The position numbers and the translations under genes are program-made. Below the pieces are notes generated by a model, which was not told the DNA's origin, did not search any database, and saw nothing but the letters and a program-made list of their open reading frames with translations. Positions 1 to 6,880 of a DNA stretch of 6,884 nucleotides are shown one piece after another. Each line of letters starts with the position of its first letter. Position 1 is the stretch's first letter. The stretch comes from Gammaproteobacteria bacterium (GTDB lineage Bacteria > Pseudomonadota > Gammaproteobacteria > Xanthomonadales > Xanthomonadaceae), in contig JANYBA010000177.1 of assembly GCA_025360985.1 (NCBI GenBank), positions 1-6,884 of the forward strand, given 5' to 3'.

Positions 1-1031
<1,031 letters not shown>

Positions 1032-1054
1032 GATGTTGTCTCCCTGGATTTCGT

Positions 1055-1066
1055 GGCCCGCGGGCC
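1055..1066. repeat. 12-bp perfect GC palindrome in the dnaK leader
   Basis: GGCCCGCGGGCC reads the same on both strands. In the dnaK leader RNA it could fold into a short four-pair hairpin with a CGCG loop, about ten bases upstream of the Shine-Dalgarno sequence. No U-run follows, so it does not look like a terminator. A role in mRNA stability or translation is possible but unproven, and chance is plausible at this GC content. Confidence 0.4.
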
Positions 1067-1086
1067 GAATTAAGTCTGGTCCCGAT

Positions 1087-1112
1087 GTGCGGGCGCCGAT
1101 GCCTGTTTCAAG
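1087..1112 (-). promoter_or_regulatory. Weak candidate sigma-32 type promoter before dnaK
   Basis: In the 96-bp gap between grpE and dnaK the minus strand carries CTTGAAA (1106–1112), an exact match to the sigma-32 -35 element. The matching -10 is poor: with a 14-base spacer it would be CCGCAC, and two bases further on GCACAT, each matching CCCCAT at four of six positions. It may be a weak internal heat-shock promoter or a chance match. The clear promoter for this operon is the one at the end of hrcA. Confidence 0.25.
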
Positions 1113-1137
1113 TCAGTCCTAGTCAAGTCAGTCCGAG
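1108..1137. repeat. 15-bp tandem duplication spanning the grpE stop codon
   Basis: Two adjacent 15-bp units, 1108–1122 and 1123–1137, differ at one position (TCAAGTCAGTCC followed by TAG or GAG). The right-hand unit contains the last codons and TGA stop of grpE on the minus strand. The left-hand unit is a non-coding copy just after the stop. This looks like a small slippage duplication. It also creates the CTTGA-containing sequence of the weak promoter candidate before dnaK. Confidence 0.9.
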
Positions 1138-1649
1138 GCCGCGACTACCACGAGCGCGGGCCGCAGCAGGCGTTCGTTCAGCAGGTAGCCTTTCTGGAAC
1201 ACCTGCACGACGCTGCCCGGCGCGGCGGCGCCCGCGGGTACCTGGCTGATCGCCTGATGGCGTTCCGGATTGAAGGGTTCACCGGCCGGATCGATGACCT
1301 GCAGGCCGTTATCGCCAGCGACCTTCAGCAATTGCTTGTAAGTAAGGTCGAGGCCGTCCCGCAACGGACCGGATTGATCGCCGGCGGCGGCGAGGCCGGC
1401 GTCCAGGCTGTCAAGGACCGGAAGCAACTCGGAGAGCAGGCGCTCGTTGGCGAACTTGCGCGCCATCTCGACATCGCGCGCCAGGCGCTTGCGCTGGTTG
1501 TCGAGCTCGGCGCGTTCGCGCAGGGATTCCTCGCGCAGCGCAACGATGGTCGCGCGCAATTGGTCGAGCTCGATGGCCAGGATGTCGTTGTCGAGCGCAG
1601 ACAAATCGATGGACGCGTCCGCGTCCGGCTGGTGTTGCTCGGGAGACAT
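1128..1649 (-). CDS. grpE: Nucleotide exchange factor GrpE
   Basis: GrpE is the dimeric cytoplasmic cochaperone that releases ADP from DnaK and so resets its folding cycle; the long paired helix also acts as a thermosensor in the family. The protein has 173 residues. It has an acidic, disordered N-terminus, then a long charged helix ([23 protein letters not shown] region, coiled coil), then the C-terminal beta domain with the family marks [23 protein letters not shown] and [15 protein letters not shown] chose the ATG at 1649 (MSPEQHQ) because AGGA sits five bases upstream. An in-frame ATG at 1682 would add eleven residues that are unlike the family and would lie in the hrcA–grpE spacer. It lies 57 bp after hrcA and 96 bp before dnaK, the usual heat-shock operon order. 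A heat-shock promoter covers the end of hrcA, and its TGA lies in a small tandem duplication. Confidence 0.96.
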   Translation of the reverse strand: MSPEQHQPDADASIDLSALDNDILAIELDQLRATIVALREESLRERAELDNQRKRLARDVEMARKFANERLLSELLPVLDSLDAGLAAAGDQSGPLRDGLDLTYKQLLKVAGDNGLQVIDPAGEPFNPERHQAISQVPAGAAAPGSVVQVFQKGYLLNERLLRPALVVVAASD

Positions 1650-1706
1650 GTTTTTCCTGCCGTGGCTAGGGGTTGGGACCACCGCCCCTGCGGTCGCCCA
1701 CCGACT

Positions 1707-2747
1707 CTATGGGGCTGGCGATTCCGGATTCAAGGCCGCCCCGAGCAGGTCGGCCGTGGCCTGGACCATGGGGATCACCCGCTCATAGGCCATCCGGGTC
1801 GGGCCGATCACGCCGATCACGCCGAGGACCTGCCCTTGCGACGAATACGGCGCAGTGACGATGGTGCAGTGGCCCAGGGGCGCCAAGCCGCTCTCTTCGC
1901 CGATGAACACCCGGACCCCCGGGGCCTTGGTGCAGCGCTCGAGCAAGGCCAGGATCTCGCGTTTGCGGGCGAAGGCCTCGAACAGTTCGCGCAGACGGTC
2001 CATGTCGGCGAGGTCCTGGACGCCCATCAACCGGGTCTGGCCGGCCAGGAGCATGTCTTCGCCCACGGGCTCGAAGGCCTGGTCCGACAAGTCCAGCGCG
2101 GCCGACAGCACGCGTTCCATTTCGCTGCGGGTGTCGCGCATCTCGCGCAGCAGGGTCGCCCGGATGTCGGCCAGCGGCCGGCCGGCAAAATGGCTATTCA
2201 GGTAATTGGCGGTTTGCTCCAGTTCCGAGGGCGAATACGGACGGCGCGTGTGGATGATCCGGTTTTGCACCTCGTTGTCGGTGAAAACCAGCACCACCAG
2301 CACGCGGTTACCGTCGAGCGGCACGAATTCGATCATGCGGAAGGCGAAGGCGGTGCGCTGCGGCACGGTCACGACCCCGACGAACTGGCTCATGGCCGAA
2401 AGCAGTTCGCTGGCATTGGTGAGCAGGGCCTGCGGGCCGGCGCCGGTCGGCATGCTCGCGCGCAGCCGCGACAGTTCCGCGTCCGGCAAGGGCTGCATTT
2501 GCAGAAGGCTGTCGACGAAGACCCGATAGCCCTGCGGCGTCGGCACCCGGCCCGCCGAGGTATGCGGCGCCGAGATCAGGCCGATTTCCTCGAGGTCGGA
2601 CATGATGTTGCGGATCGTCGCCGGGCTGACGTCCAGGCCGGACTGCCGGGCCAGGGTGCGACTGCCGACCGGTTCGCCGTCGTGGATGTGCTGGGCGATG
2701 AGGGTCCGCAGGAGGCGACGGGCGCGGATGTCGAGGATAGCGGGCAT
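1707..2747 (-). CDS. hrcA: Heat-inducible transcription repressor HrcA
   Basis: HrcA is a dimeric repressor that binds CIRCE inverted repeats in front of chaperone genes, classically groESL, and needs GroEL to stay active. The 346-residue protein has the family's usual length. Residues 1–75 form the winged-helix DNA-binding part, with GEPVGSRTLARQSGL, SPATIRNIMSDLEE (41–54) and PHTSAGRVPTPQGYR (61–75). The rest is the GAF-like and dimerisation part, including DNEVQNRI, GQTRLMGVQDL, LFEAFARKREIL, VFIGEESG and VLGVIGVIGPTRMAYERVIP. The ATG at 2747 is almost forced, because TGA lies in frame two codons upstream. No clear Shine-Dalgarno sequence precedes it. It is the first gene of the hrcA–grpE–dnaK operon and is divergent from recN. 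No CIRCE sequence is visible in this window, so autorepression through that operator is not supported here. Confidence 0.97.
   Translation of the reverse strand: MPAILDIRARRLLRTLIAQHIHDGEPVGSRTLARQSGLDVSPATIRNIMSDLEEIGLISAPHTSAGRVPTPQGYRVFVDSLLQMQPLPDAELSRLRASMPTGAGPQALLTNASELLSAMSQFVGVVTVPQRTAFAFRMIEFVPLDGNRVLVVLVFTDNEVQNRIIHTRRPYSPSELEQTANYLNSHFAGRPLADIRATLLREMRDTRSEMERVLSAALDLSDQAFEPVGEDMLLAGQTRLMGVQDLADMDRLRELFEAFARKREILALLERCTKAPGVRVFIGEESGLAPLGHCTIVTAPYSSQGQVLGVIGVIGPTRMAYERVIPMVQATADLLGAALNPESPAP
1709..1734 (-). promoter_or_regulatory. Sigma-32 (RpoH) heat-shock promoter for grpE–dnaK
   Basis: On the minus strand CTTGAA (1729–1734, followed by T) and CCCCAT (1709–1714, followed by AG) are separated by 14 bases. 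The sigma-32 consensus is CTTGAAA, 11–16 bases, CCCCATnT; both core hexamers are perfect. The -10 overlaps the hrcA TAG stop (1707–1709), so the promoter is built into the end of the repressor gene. Transcription would start near 1702, giving a leader of about 50 bases for grpE. The site would let heat induce grpE and dnaK without hrcA. Confidence 0.72.
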
Positions 2748-2753
2748 GGTTCA

Positions 2754-2782
2754 TAGATAAGCCCGTCAGTGAGGCAAAGCAA
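2754..2782 (-). promoter_or_regulatory. Tentative hrcA promoter in the hrcA–recN divergent gap
   Basis: The 122-bp gap between the two divergent starts must hold both promoters. On the minus strand TTGCTT (2777–2782) and TATCTA (2754–2759) are 17 bases apart, but each matches the sigma-70 consensus at only three of six positions. If used, transcription would begin at or next to the hrcA ATG. For recN I see only a very weak pair near 2802–2830. I see no CTG-N10-CAG LexA box in the gap, although recN is an SOS gene in many bacteria. Confidence 0.25.
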
Positions 2783-2869
2783 GCTCGATGTCGAAGCGGA
2801 ATTCTTACGCGGGCACGCGGAACTATCCCAGCCGCGCCACCGTTGTTTCAGGCAGAATTGCCGCCGACC

Positions 2870-4543
2870 ATGCTCACGCGCCTCAGCCTCCGCGATTTCG
2901 CCGTCGTCAGCCTCGCCGAAGTGGACCTCGACCGCGGCATGACGGTGTTGTCGGGCGAAACAGGCGCCGGCAAGTCGCTCATCGTCGACGCCCTGCTCTG
3001 GCTGACTGGCGCCCGCGCCGACACGGGAATCGTTCGCCATGGCGCCGAGCGCGCCGAACTGAGCGCGGAATTCGAGTTGCAGGACGGCGCGCCCGGACTA
3101 TCCTGGCTGCGCGACAACGAACTCGACGAAGGCTCGACCTGCACCTTGCGGCGGGTGATCCGGGCCGACGCCGGCTCCCGCGCCTGGATCAACGGCCGGC
3201 CGGCGACGCTGGCGCAATTGTCGGATCTCGGCGCCCTGCTCGTGGAGATCCACGGCCAGCACGAGCACCAGGCCCTGCTCGAGCGCGGCCACCAGCTCGA
3301 ATTGCTGGACGCCTTCGTGCGCCAGCCGGCCTTGAATATCGAAGTGGCCGCCCAGGCCCGGCGCTGGGCCGGTTTCGACCGCGAGTTGTCCGAGCTCGAC
3401 GCGGCCGGCGATGCCGCCGAGCGCTTGGCCTACCTCGGGCACCAGTGGGTCGAGCTGGACCATGAGTCGCTGGAACCCACCGACATCGACGAGTTGGTCC
3501 AGGCCCATCGCCGCCAGTCCGCCGTGTCGGGGCTGCTCGCTTCCTACGACTCCGCCTTGCTGCATCTGGCCGACACCGAGGGGCTTTCGCCGATACGTGT
3601 GCTGCGTCAGGCCGGACTCGAACTGGGGCGCAAACTTGATAGTGAGCCACGCCTCACGAATGTCCTGGAACTCATTGAAAGTGCTGGAATTCAGATAGAC
3701 GAATCGGTGGCTGCCATCGAGCGCCTGCGCGACGAACTCGACCTCGATCCCGCCCGCCTGCAGGAGCTCGATAACCGACTCGGACGGCTCCACGACCTGG
3801 CCCGCAAGCACCGGATTCCCATGGCCGAACTGGCGCATCGCCGGGACACCATCGCCGCCGAACTCGAGGCCCTGCGTGGCAGCGGCGAGAGAAGGATGAA
3901 GGCCGCCAGGGAGCGCGACCAGGCGGCGATGGCATGGCGCGAGGCGGCGTCGCGACTGGGCAGCGAGCGTCACGCGGCGGCCCGCGCCCTTGCCGCTGCC
4001 GTCGGCGGACTGATGGCCGAGCTGGGCATGCCCGGCGGCGCGTTCGAAGTGCAGCTGTTGCCGCTCGACGATGCCGGGCCGTCGCGCTCGGGCGCAGAAC
4101 GCTGCGAATTCCTGGTCTCGGCCAATCCGGGACAACCCCCGCGCGCCTTGCGCAAGATCGCTTCGGGCGGCGAGTTGGCGCGGATCAGCCTGGCGATCGA
4201 AGTCGCCCTGCTCGGCCTGGATTCGGTTCCGACCATGGTCTTCGACGAGGTGGACGCCGGGATCGGCGGCGCCGTGGCCGAAGTCGTGGGGCAGAAGCTC
4301 CGGGCACTGGGCGAAACGCGGCAAGTACTTTGCGTGACCCACCTGCCTCAGGTGGCGGCGCAGGGGCACAGGCACCTGCGGGTCAGCAAGGCCGTGGCCG
4401 GCCTGCAGACCCACAGCGCGGTGTCGGAGCTGACCGGCAACGATCGCGTCGAGGAACTGGCGCGGATGCTCGGCGGCGTCGAGATCGCCAAGGAGACCCG
4501 CGCCAATGCCCGGCAGATGCTGGCACGCGCGCAAGGCGCCTGA
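2870..4543 (+). CDS. recN: DNA repair ATPase RecN
   Basis: RecN is an SMC-like ATPase that acts on DNA double-strand breaks, holding ends or sister DNA together during RecA-dependent repair. The 557-residue product has the family's usual length. The two ATPase halves are at the ends: Walker A GETGAGKS at residues 29–36, signature ASGGELARISLAIE from residue 431, Walker B TMVFDE at 455–460 followed by the D-loop VDAGIGG, and the switch histidine H491 in VTHLPQVAAQG. The middle is a charged coiled coil, interrupted by the short head-side segment typical of RecN. I chose the ATG at 2870 because family members begin MLTxLxIRxFAxV; a TTG at 2843 would add nine residues. The ribosome site is weak. 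It is divergent from hrcA and convergent with fur. A patch near 3630–3705 is much less GC-rich than the rest. Confidence 0.97.
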   Translation: MLTRLSLRDFAVVSLAEVDLDRGMTVLSGETGAGKSLIVDALLWLTGARADTGIVRHGAERAELSAEFELQDGAPGLSWLRDNELDEGSTCTLRRVIRADAGSRAWINGRPATLAQLSDLGALLVEIHGQHEHQALLERGHQLELLDAFVRQPALNIEVAAQARRWAGFDRELSELDAAGDAAERLAYLGHQWVELDHESLEPTDIDELVQAHRRQSAVSGLLASYDSALLHLADTEGLSPIRVLRQAGLELGRKLDSEPRLTNVLELIESAGIQIDESVAAIERLRDELDLDPARLQELDNRLGRLHDLARKHRIPMAELAHRRDTIAAELEALRGSGERRMKAARERDQAAMAWREAASRLGSERHAAARALAAAVGGLMAELGMPGGAFEVQLLPLDDAGPSRSGAERCEFLVSANPGQPPRALRKIASGGELARISLAIEVALLGLDSVPTMVFDEVDAGIGGAVAEVVGQKLRALGETRQVLCVTHLPQVAAQGHRHLRVSKAVAGLQTHSAVSELTGNDRVEELARMLGGVEIAKETRANARQMLARAQGA

Positions 4544-4550
4544 TCGTTTC

Positions 4551-4607
4551 GGCGGGGCATTGGCCCCGACTTAGCGCCGCCAAAGACGTCGGGGACAACG
4601 CCCCGCC
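4551..4607. terminator. Inverted repeat between recN and fur, probable two-way terminator
   Basis: Arms 4551–4570 and 4588–4607 are 20 bases each and match at 18 positions when one is reverse-complemented, with a 17-base loop. The left arm alone also forms a perfect six-pair hairpin (CGGGGC, ATTG loop, GCCCCG). The pairing can be extended outward by GATCGT at 4542–4547 and ACGATC at 4609–4614. The position between convergent genes suggests a shared terminator. There is no T-run on either side, so it is not a textbook intrinsic terminator and could instead be a dispersed repeat. Confidence 0.6.
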
Positions 4608-4620
4608 CACGATCGAGGCG

Positions 4621-5025
4621 CTACGTCTTCTTCGCGCGCACGTACAACACCAGGCTGTGCTCTTCGAGCTGGTAGCCATGGCGCTCGGCGATCTGTTTTT
4701 GCAGCGCTTCGATCTCGGGGCTGGTGAACTCGGTCACCTTGCCCGTGTCGAGGTCGACCATGTGGTCGTGGTGCTGGCCATGGTCAAGTTCGTACACCGC
4801 TTGCCCGCCTTCGAAATTGTGCTTGAGCACCAGGCCCGCCGCGGCGAATTGGGTCAGCACGCGATAGACGGTTGCCAGCCCGATGTCCTCGCCGTGGTTG
4901 ACCAGGTGCCGGTAGATTTCCTCGGCGGTCAGGTGGCGGGCGTTGCCGCTTTCCAGCAACTCCAGGATCCGGGTGCGGGGATGGGTGACCTTCAGGCCAG
5001 CCTTGCGTAGATCCTCGGATTCCAT
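4621..5025 (-). CDS. fur: Ferric uptake regulator Fur (cysteine-free form)
   Basis: Fur is the Fe2+-dependent dimeric repressor of iron uptake genes. The 134-residue product opens MESEDLRKAGLKVTHPRTRIL, then has the recognition region GLATVYRVLTQFAAAGLV (residues 49–66) and NFEGGQAVYELD. By alignment with E. coli Fur, the regulatory metal site residues are H31, E79, H88 and E99, and the third-site residues H85, D87, E106 and H123; all are present. The structural-zinc cysteines are not: DHMVDLDTGK has D91 and T94 where E. coli has C93 and C96, and the protein contains no cysteine. It is also shorter, ending before the E. coli cysteine-rich tail. I chose the ATG at 5025 because GGAGGGG lies at 5033–5039. 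A reading frame up to 5103 would add 26 residues unlike Fur. It is convergent with recN and divergent from bamE, an arrangement known in Xanthomonas and Pseudomonas. Confidence 0.96.
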   Translation of the reverse strand: MESEDLRKAGLKVTHPRTRILELLESGNARHLTAEEIYRHLVNHGEDIGLATVYRVLTQFAAAGLVLKHNFEGGQAVYELDHGQHHDHMVDLDTGKVTEFTSPEIEALQKQIAERHGYQLEEHSLVLYVRAKKT

Positions 5026-5056
5026 GGCCTCGCCCCTCCACTGAAACTTTGTTGGG

Positions 5057-5086
5057 CCGACGCGGGTCGGTGCTTGGTGTATTATC
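5057..5086. promoter_or_regulatory. Shared divergent promoter region of fur and bamE
   Basis: The gap between the two starts holds one AT-rich core. On the plus strand TATTAT (5080–5085) matches the sigma-70 -10 at five of six positions. The complementary strand reads GATAAT (5086–5081), also five of six, facing fur. Neither has a good -35 at 16–18 bases. Just to the left is a perfect five-pair palindrome, CCGAC-GCGG-GTCGG (5057–5070), which may be an operator or a leader hairpin for fur. GATAAT resembles one hexamer of a Fur box, but the repeats needed for a convincing site are missing. Confidence 0.5.
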
Positions 5087-5117
5087 GCCAGCCAGACGAC
5101 CAATGACCATGCAGACG

Positions 5118-5504
5118 ATGCGCAAGGCTTACCTACTGATCCTCACGGTGCTGCTGGCTTCGGGCTGCGTCATCTACCGCCAGCCGGTTTTCCAGGGCAC
5201 CCTGCTCGAAAAAACCAATGTCGACCAGTTGAAGGAAGGCCTGAGCCATGCGCAGGTCCAGGCGCTGCTGGGGACCCCGGTCGTTGCCGACCCCTTCCAC
5301 GACGCCCGCTGGGACTACACCGCCAGCCAGCAGCACCGCCACCACCGCCCCGAGGTCAAGACCCTGACCCTGTGGTTCCAGGACGACAAGCTGGTCCGTT
5401 GGGAAGGCGAGTATTTCCCGGAACAGGACGTCGGCCTGGTCTATGAGATGGCCAAGTTCGGCAACTTGCCCAAGGACAAGGACAAGAAGGGCGCCAAGCA
5501 CTAG
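5118..5504 (+). CDS. bamE: Outer-membrane assembly lipoprotein BamE (SmpA/OmlA)
   Basis: BamE is a small lipoprotein of the BAM complex, which inserts beta-barrel proteins into the outer membrane. It is anchored by lipid at the inner leaflet facing the periplasm. The product starts MRKAYLLILTVLLASGC, a lipoprotein signal peptide with ASGC as the lipobox and C17 as the modified cysteine. The SmpA/OmlA fold follows: VDQLKEGLSHAQVQALLGTP, then DPFHDARWDYTAS, then LTLWFQDDKLVRWEGEYFPE, and a lysine-rich end. In-frame ATGs at 5103 and 5109 would lengthen the signal by five or three residues. None has a clear ribosome site; I prefer 5118 because relatives begin MRK. The 128-residue length is normal for the OmlA branch. 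A histidine-rich loop (QQHRHHR) lies in the domain. It is divergent from fur, and its TAG shares a CTAG with the rnfH stop. Confidence 0.94.
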   Translation: MRKAYLLILTVLLASGCVIYRQPVFQGTLLEKTNVDQLKEGLSHAQVQALLGTPVVADPFHDARWDYTASQQHRHHRPEVKTLTLWFQDDKLVRWEGEYFPEQDVGLVYEMAKFGNLPKDKDKKGAKH

Positions 5505-5824
5505 GCCTTTCGACTGGCGCGTTTCGCTTCCGCGGCGCGCTGTTTCCTCGCCTGTTTGGGATCGGCCTGCAGGGCCCGCAACAACTCGATCCGATCACCA
5601 TCGTGCAGGCGCGTCCGCGCCGTGGCCACTCGACCGAACACCGCCATCCCGGCCGGATCTTCCAAGCCGGATCGGTGCGTTTCCGGTAACCACGCATTGC
5701 CCGCCGCGGCCAGCGCCTCGGCCACGGTGGCGCCGACAGCAAGCCGCACCGACGTGTTCCAGTAACGGCCGGCCAGCGCGTAGACCAGCTCGACTTCGAT
5801 CGCCGGTGCGTCCGATTCAGTCAT
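5501..5824 (-). CDS. rnfH: RnfH family ubiquitin-like protein (UPF0125)
   Basis: This is a 107-residue member of the RnfH/YfjF family, a beta-grasp (ubiquitin-like) fold whose biochemical role is not settled. The name comes from an association with rnf electron-transport genes in other bacteria. The family pattern is clear: IEVELVYALAGRYWNTSVRL, then VGATVAEALAAAG, then GMAVFGRVATARTRLHDGDRIELLRAL, then ADPKQARKQRAAE, and a basic tail. I chose the ATG at 5824 ([12 protein letters not shown]); the frame stays open to 5923, but that extra stretch is simply the ratA gene read in another frame. The start overlaps the end of ratA by eight bases, so the two are probably translated in a coupled way. 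At the other end its TAG (5503–5501) overlaps the bamE stop. The ratA–rnfH pair next to smpB is the same as in E. coli. Confidence 0.9.
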   Translation of the reverse strand: MTESDAPAIEVELVYALAGRYWNTSVRLAVGATVAEALAAAGNAWLPETHRSGLEDPAGMAVFGRVATARTRLHDGDRIELLRALQADPKQARKQRAAEAKRASRKA

Positions 5825-6248
5825 CGCTTCGGTTGGCCTCGCGGCAGAAGTCGTCGACCAGCCGATCGGCCAGGCCCTGGAAACCGATGGCCAACGCCGA
5901 GCCGACCAGCTTGCTGGCGACATCGAACTCCAGGCTCAGGCTGACCTTGCAGGCGTCCTCGGCAAGGGTATGGAAAACCCAAAGTCCGTTGAGCTCGCGG
6001 AATGGCCCTTCGACCAGCTTCAATTCGATCCTATTGGGCGGCGCCAGGGCATTGCGGGTGGTGAAACTGGTGCGCAGGCCGGCGATGCGCAGGTCCAGCC
6101 GCGCAAGCATGTGCTTTTCGGATTGCTCGAGTACTTCGGAGCCTTCGCACCAGGTGAACCGACGCGGATAGCTGCCGACATCGTTGACCAGGCCATACAT
6201 GCGCAGCGCCGAGTGGCGAACCAGTGCGTGTCTGTGGATAGCAGTCAT
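5817..6248 (-). CDS. ratA: RatA / Coq10-like START-domain protein
   Basis: The 143-residue product belongs to the RatA/YfjG family, related to mitochondrial Coq10 with a START-like lipid-binding cup. In E. coli RatA was reported to block association of ribosomal subunits; relatives are linked to ubiquinone binding, and which role applies here is open. Family marks are [74 protein letters not shown] and a C-terminal amphipathic helix ([14 protein letters not shown]). I chose the ATG at 6248; a TTG at 6257 would add three residues. The ribosome site is weak. The gene is divergent from smpB with only 41 bp between starts (6249–6289), in which I find no convincing promoter pair. It heads a two-gene unit with rnfH, whose ATG lies inside the end of this gene. 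Confidence 0.92.
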   Translation of the reverse strand: MTAIHRHALVRHSALRMYGLVNDVGSYPRRFTWCEGSEVLEQSEKHMLARLDLRIAGLRTSFTTRNALAPPNRIELKLVEGPFRELNGLWVFHTLAEDACKVSLSLEFDVASKLVGSALAIGFQGLADRLVDDFCREANRSDD

Positions 6249-6289
6249 CTGCGACAATGGGCCCCGAGGCCGTTGTTGTCCAAGAGCTC

Positions 6290-6805
6290 ATGTCCAAGAT
6301 CAAAGAAGCCAAGAATAGCGCAGCCGGCAAAGGCAAGGGCGAACAGGGCAAGACCATCGCCCTGAACCGCAGCGCGCGCCACGAATACCAGCTGGAGGAT
6401 CGCTACGAGGCCGGCATCGCCCTGCAAGGCTGGGAACTGAAGTCGATCCGCGCCGGCCGCATGAACATGGGCGACGCCTATGCGATGGTGAAGAACGGCG
6501 AGATCTTCCTGTTCGGCTCGCAGATCACGCCGCTGATCCAGGCGTCCAGCCACGTCGTCATCGACGACCGGCGCACGCGCAAGCTCCTGCTGCACCGGCG
6601 CGAGATCGACAAGCTGGTCGGGAAAGTCGAGCGCGAGGGTTACACGCTGATCCCGACCGCCTGCTACTGGAGCCGCAACAAGGTCAAGCTGGAACTGGCT
6701 CTGGCCAAGGGCAAGCAGGCGCACGACAAGCGCGCCGCGGAAAAAGACCGCGACTGGGCGCGCGAGAAGCAGCGCACGATGCGAAAGCACAACAAGAACG
6801 CCTAG
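6290..6805 (+). CDS. smpB: SsrA (tmRNA)-binding protein SmpB
   Basis: SmpB binds tmRNA and brings it to ribosomes stalled on broken messages, mimicking the tRNA anticodon arm so that the stuck peptide is tagged and degraded. The 171-residue product has a lysine- and glycine-rich N-terminus, then the OB-fold core: [22 protein letters not shown] (about 21–42), [11 protein letters not shown] (47–57), [26 protein letters not shown] and [25 protein letters not shown]. The C-terminal tail from residue 140, KGKQAHDKR to KHNKNA, is the part that enters the mRNA channel; H145 matches E. coli H136. I chose the ATG at 6290 (MSKIKEAKN), with AAGAG close upstream. An ATG at 6257 would add eleven residues unlike the family and nearly touch the ratA start. 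It is divergent from ratA, and a REP-like pair follows it. The tmRNA gene is not visible. Confidence 0.96.
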   Translation: MSKIKEAKNSAAGKGKGEQGKTIALNRSARHEYQLEDRYEAGIALQGWELKSIRAGRMNMGDAYAMVKNGEIFLFGSQITPLIQASSHVVIDDRRTRKLLLHRREIDKLVGKVEREGYTLIPTACYWSRNKVKLELALAKGKQAHDKRAAEKDRDWAREKQRTMRKHNKNA

Positions 6806-6814
6806 GCACCTCCA

Positions 6815-6880
6815 GAAGGAGCGAATTTATTCGCGACCCAAGATCGCGGCGAATCCTGTAGCGAATGAATTCGCTCCTAC
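6815..6880. repeat. Two inverted REP-like palindromes (REPIN-like) after smpB
   Basis: Arms 6815–6837 and 6858–6880 match at 20 of 23 positions when one is reverse-complemented. Each arm holds its own palindrome built on GCGAAT and ATTCGC, preceded by GGAGC. A 20-base spacer with no gene separates them. This layout, two short palindromic units facing each other just past a gene end, is that of REP doublets spread through many Pseudomonas and Xanthomonadales genomes. It may also stop transcription after smpB or stabilise its mRNA. The window ends four bases later, so more copies may follow. Confidence 0.75.

Noticed and set aside
1055..1066. RNA thermometer in the dnaK leader
   Set aside because: The palindrome is near the ribosome site but does not pair with it, and I see no complementary sequence that would hide AGGGAGA.
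1257..2756. Plus-strand open frame of 499 codons opposite grpE and hrcA
   Set aside because: It is antisense to two clear genes and rich in H, G, R and Q with no recognisable domain. It is a codon-bias shadow across a gene boundary, which makes it long but not real.
2748..2869. LexA (SOS) box for recN or CIRCE operator for hrcA
   Set aside because: Reading both strands, I find no CTG-N10-CAG palindrome and no TTAGCACTC / GAGTGCTAA pair, so neither regulator can be placed here.
3098..4534. Minus-strand open frame of 478 codons opposite recN
   Set aside because: It mirrors recN, which has complete ATPase motifs, and has no start signal, no family signature and a typical shadow composition.
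5049..5117. Longer N-terminus for BamE starting at a TTG
   Set aside because: It would put an arginine-rich stretch before the signal peptide and would include the promoter core, so a start within 5103–5118 is more sensible.
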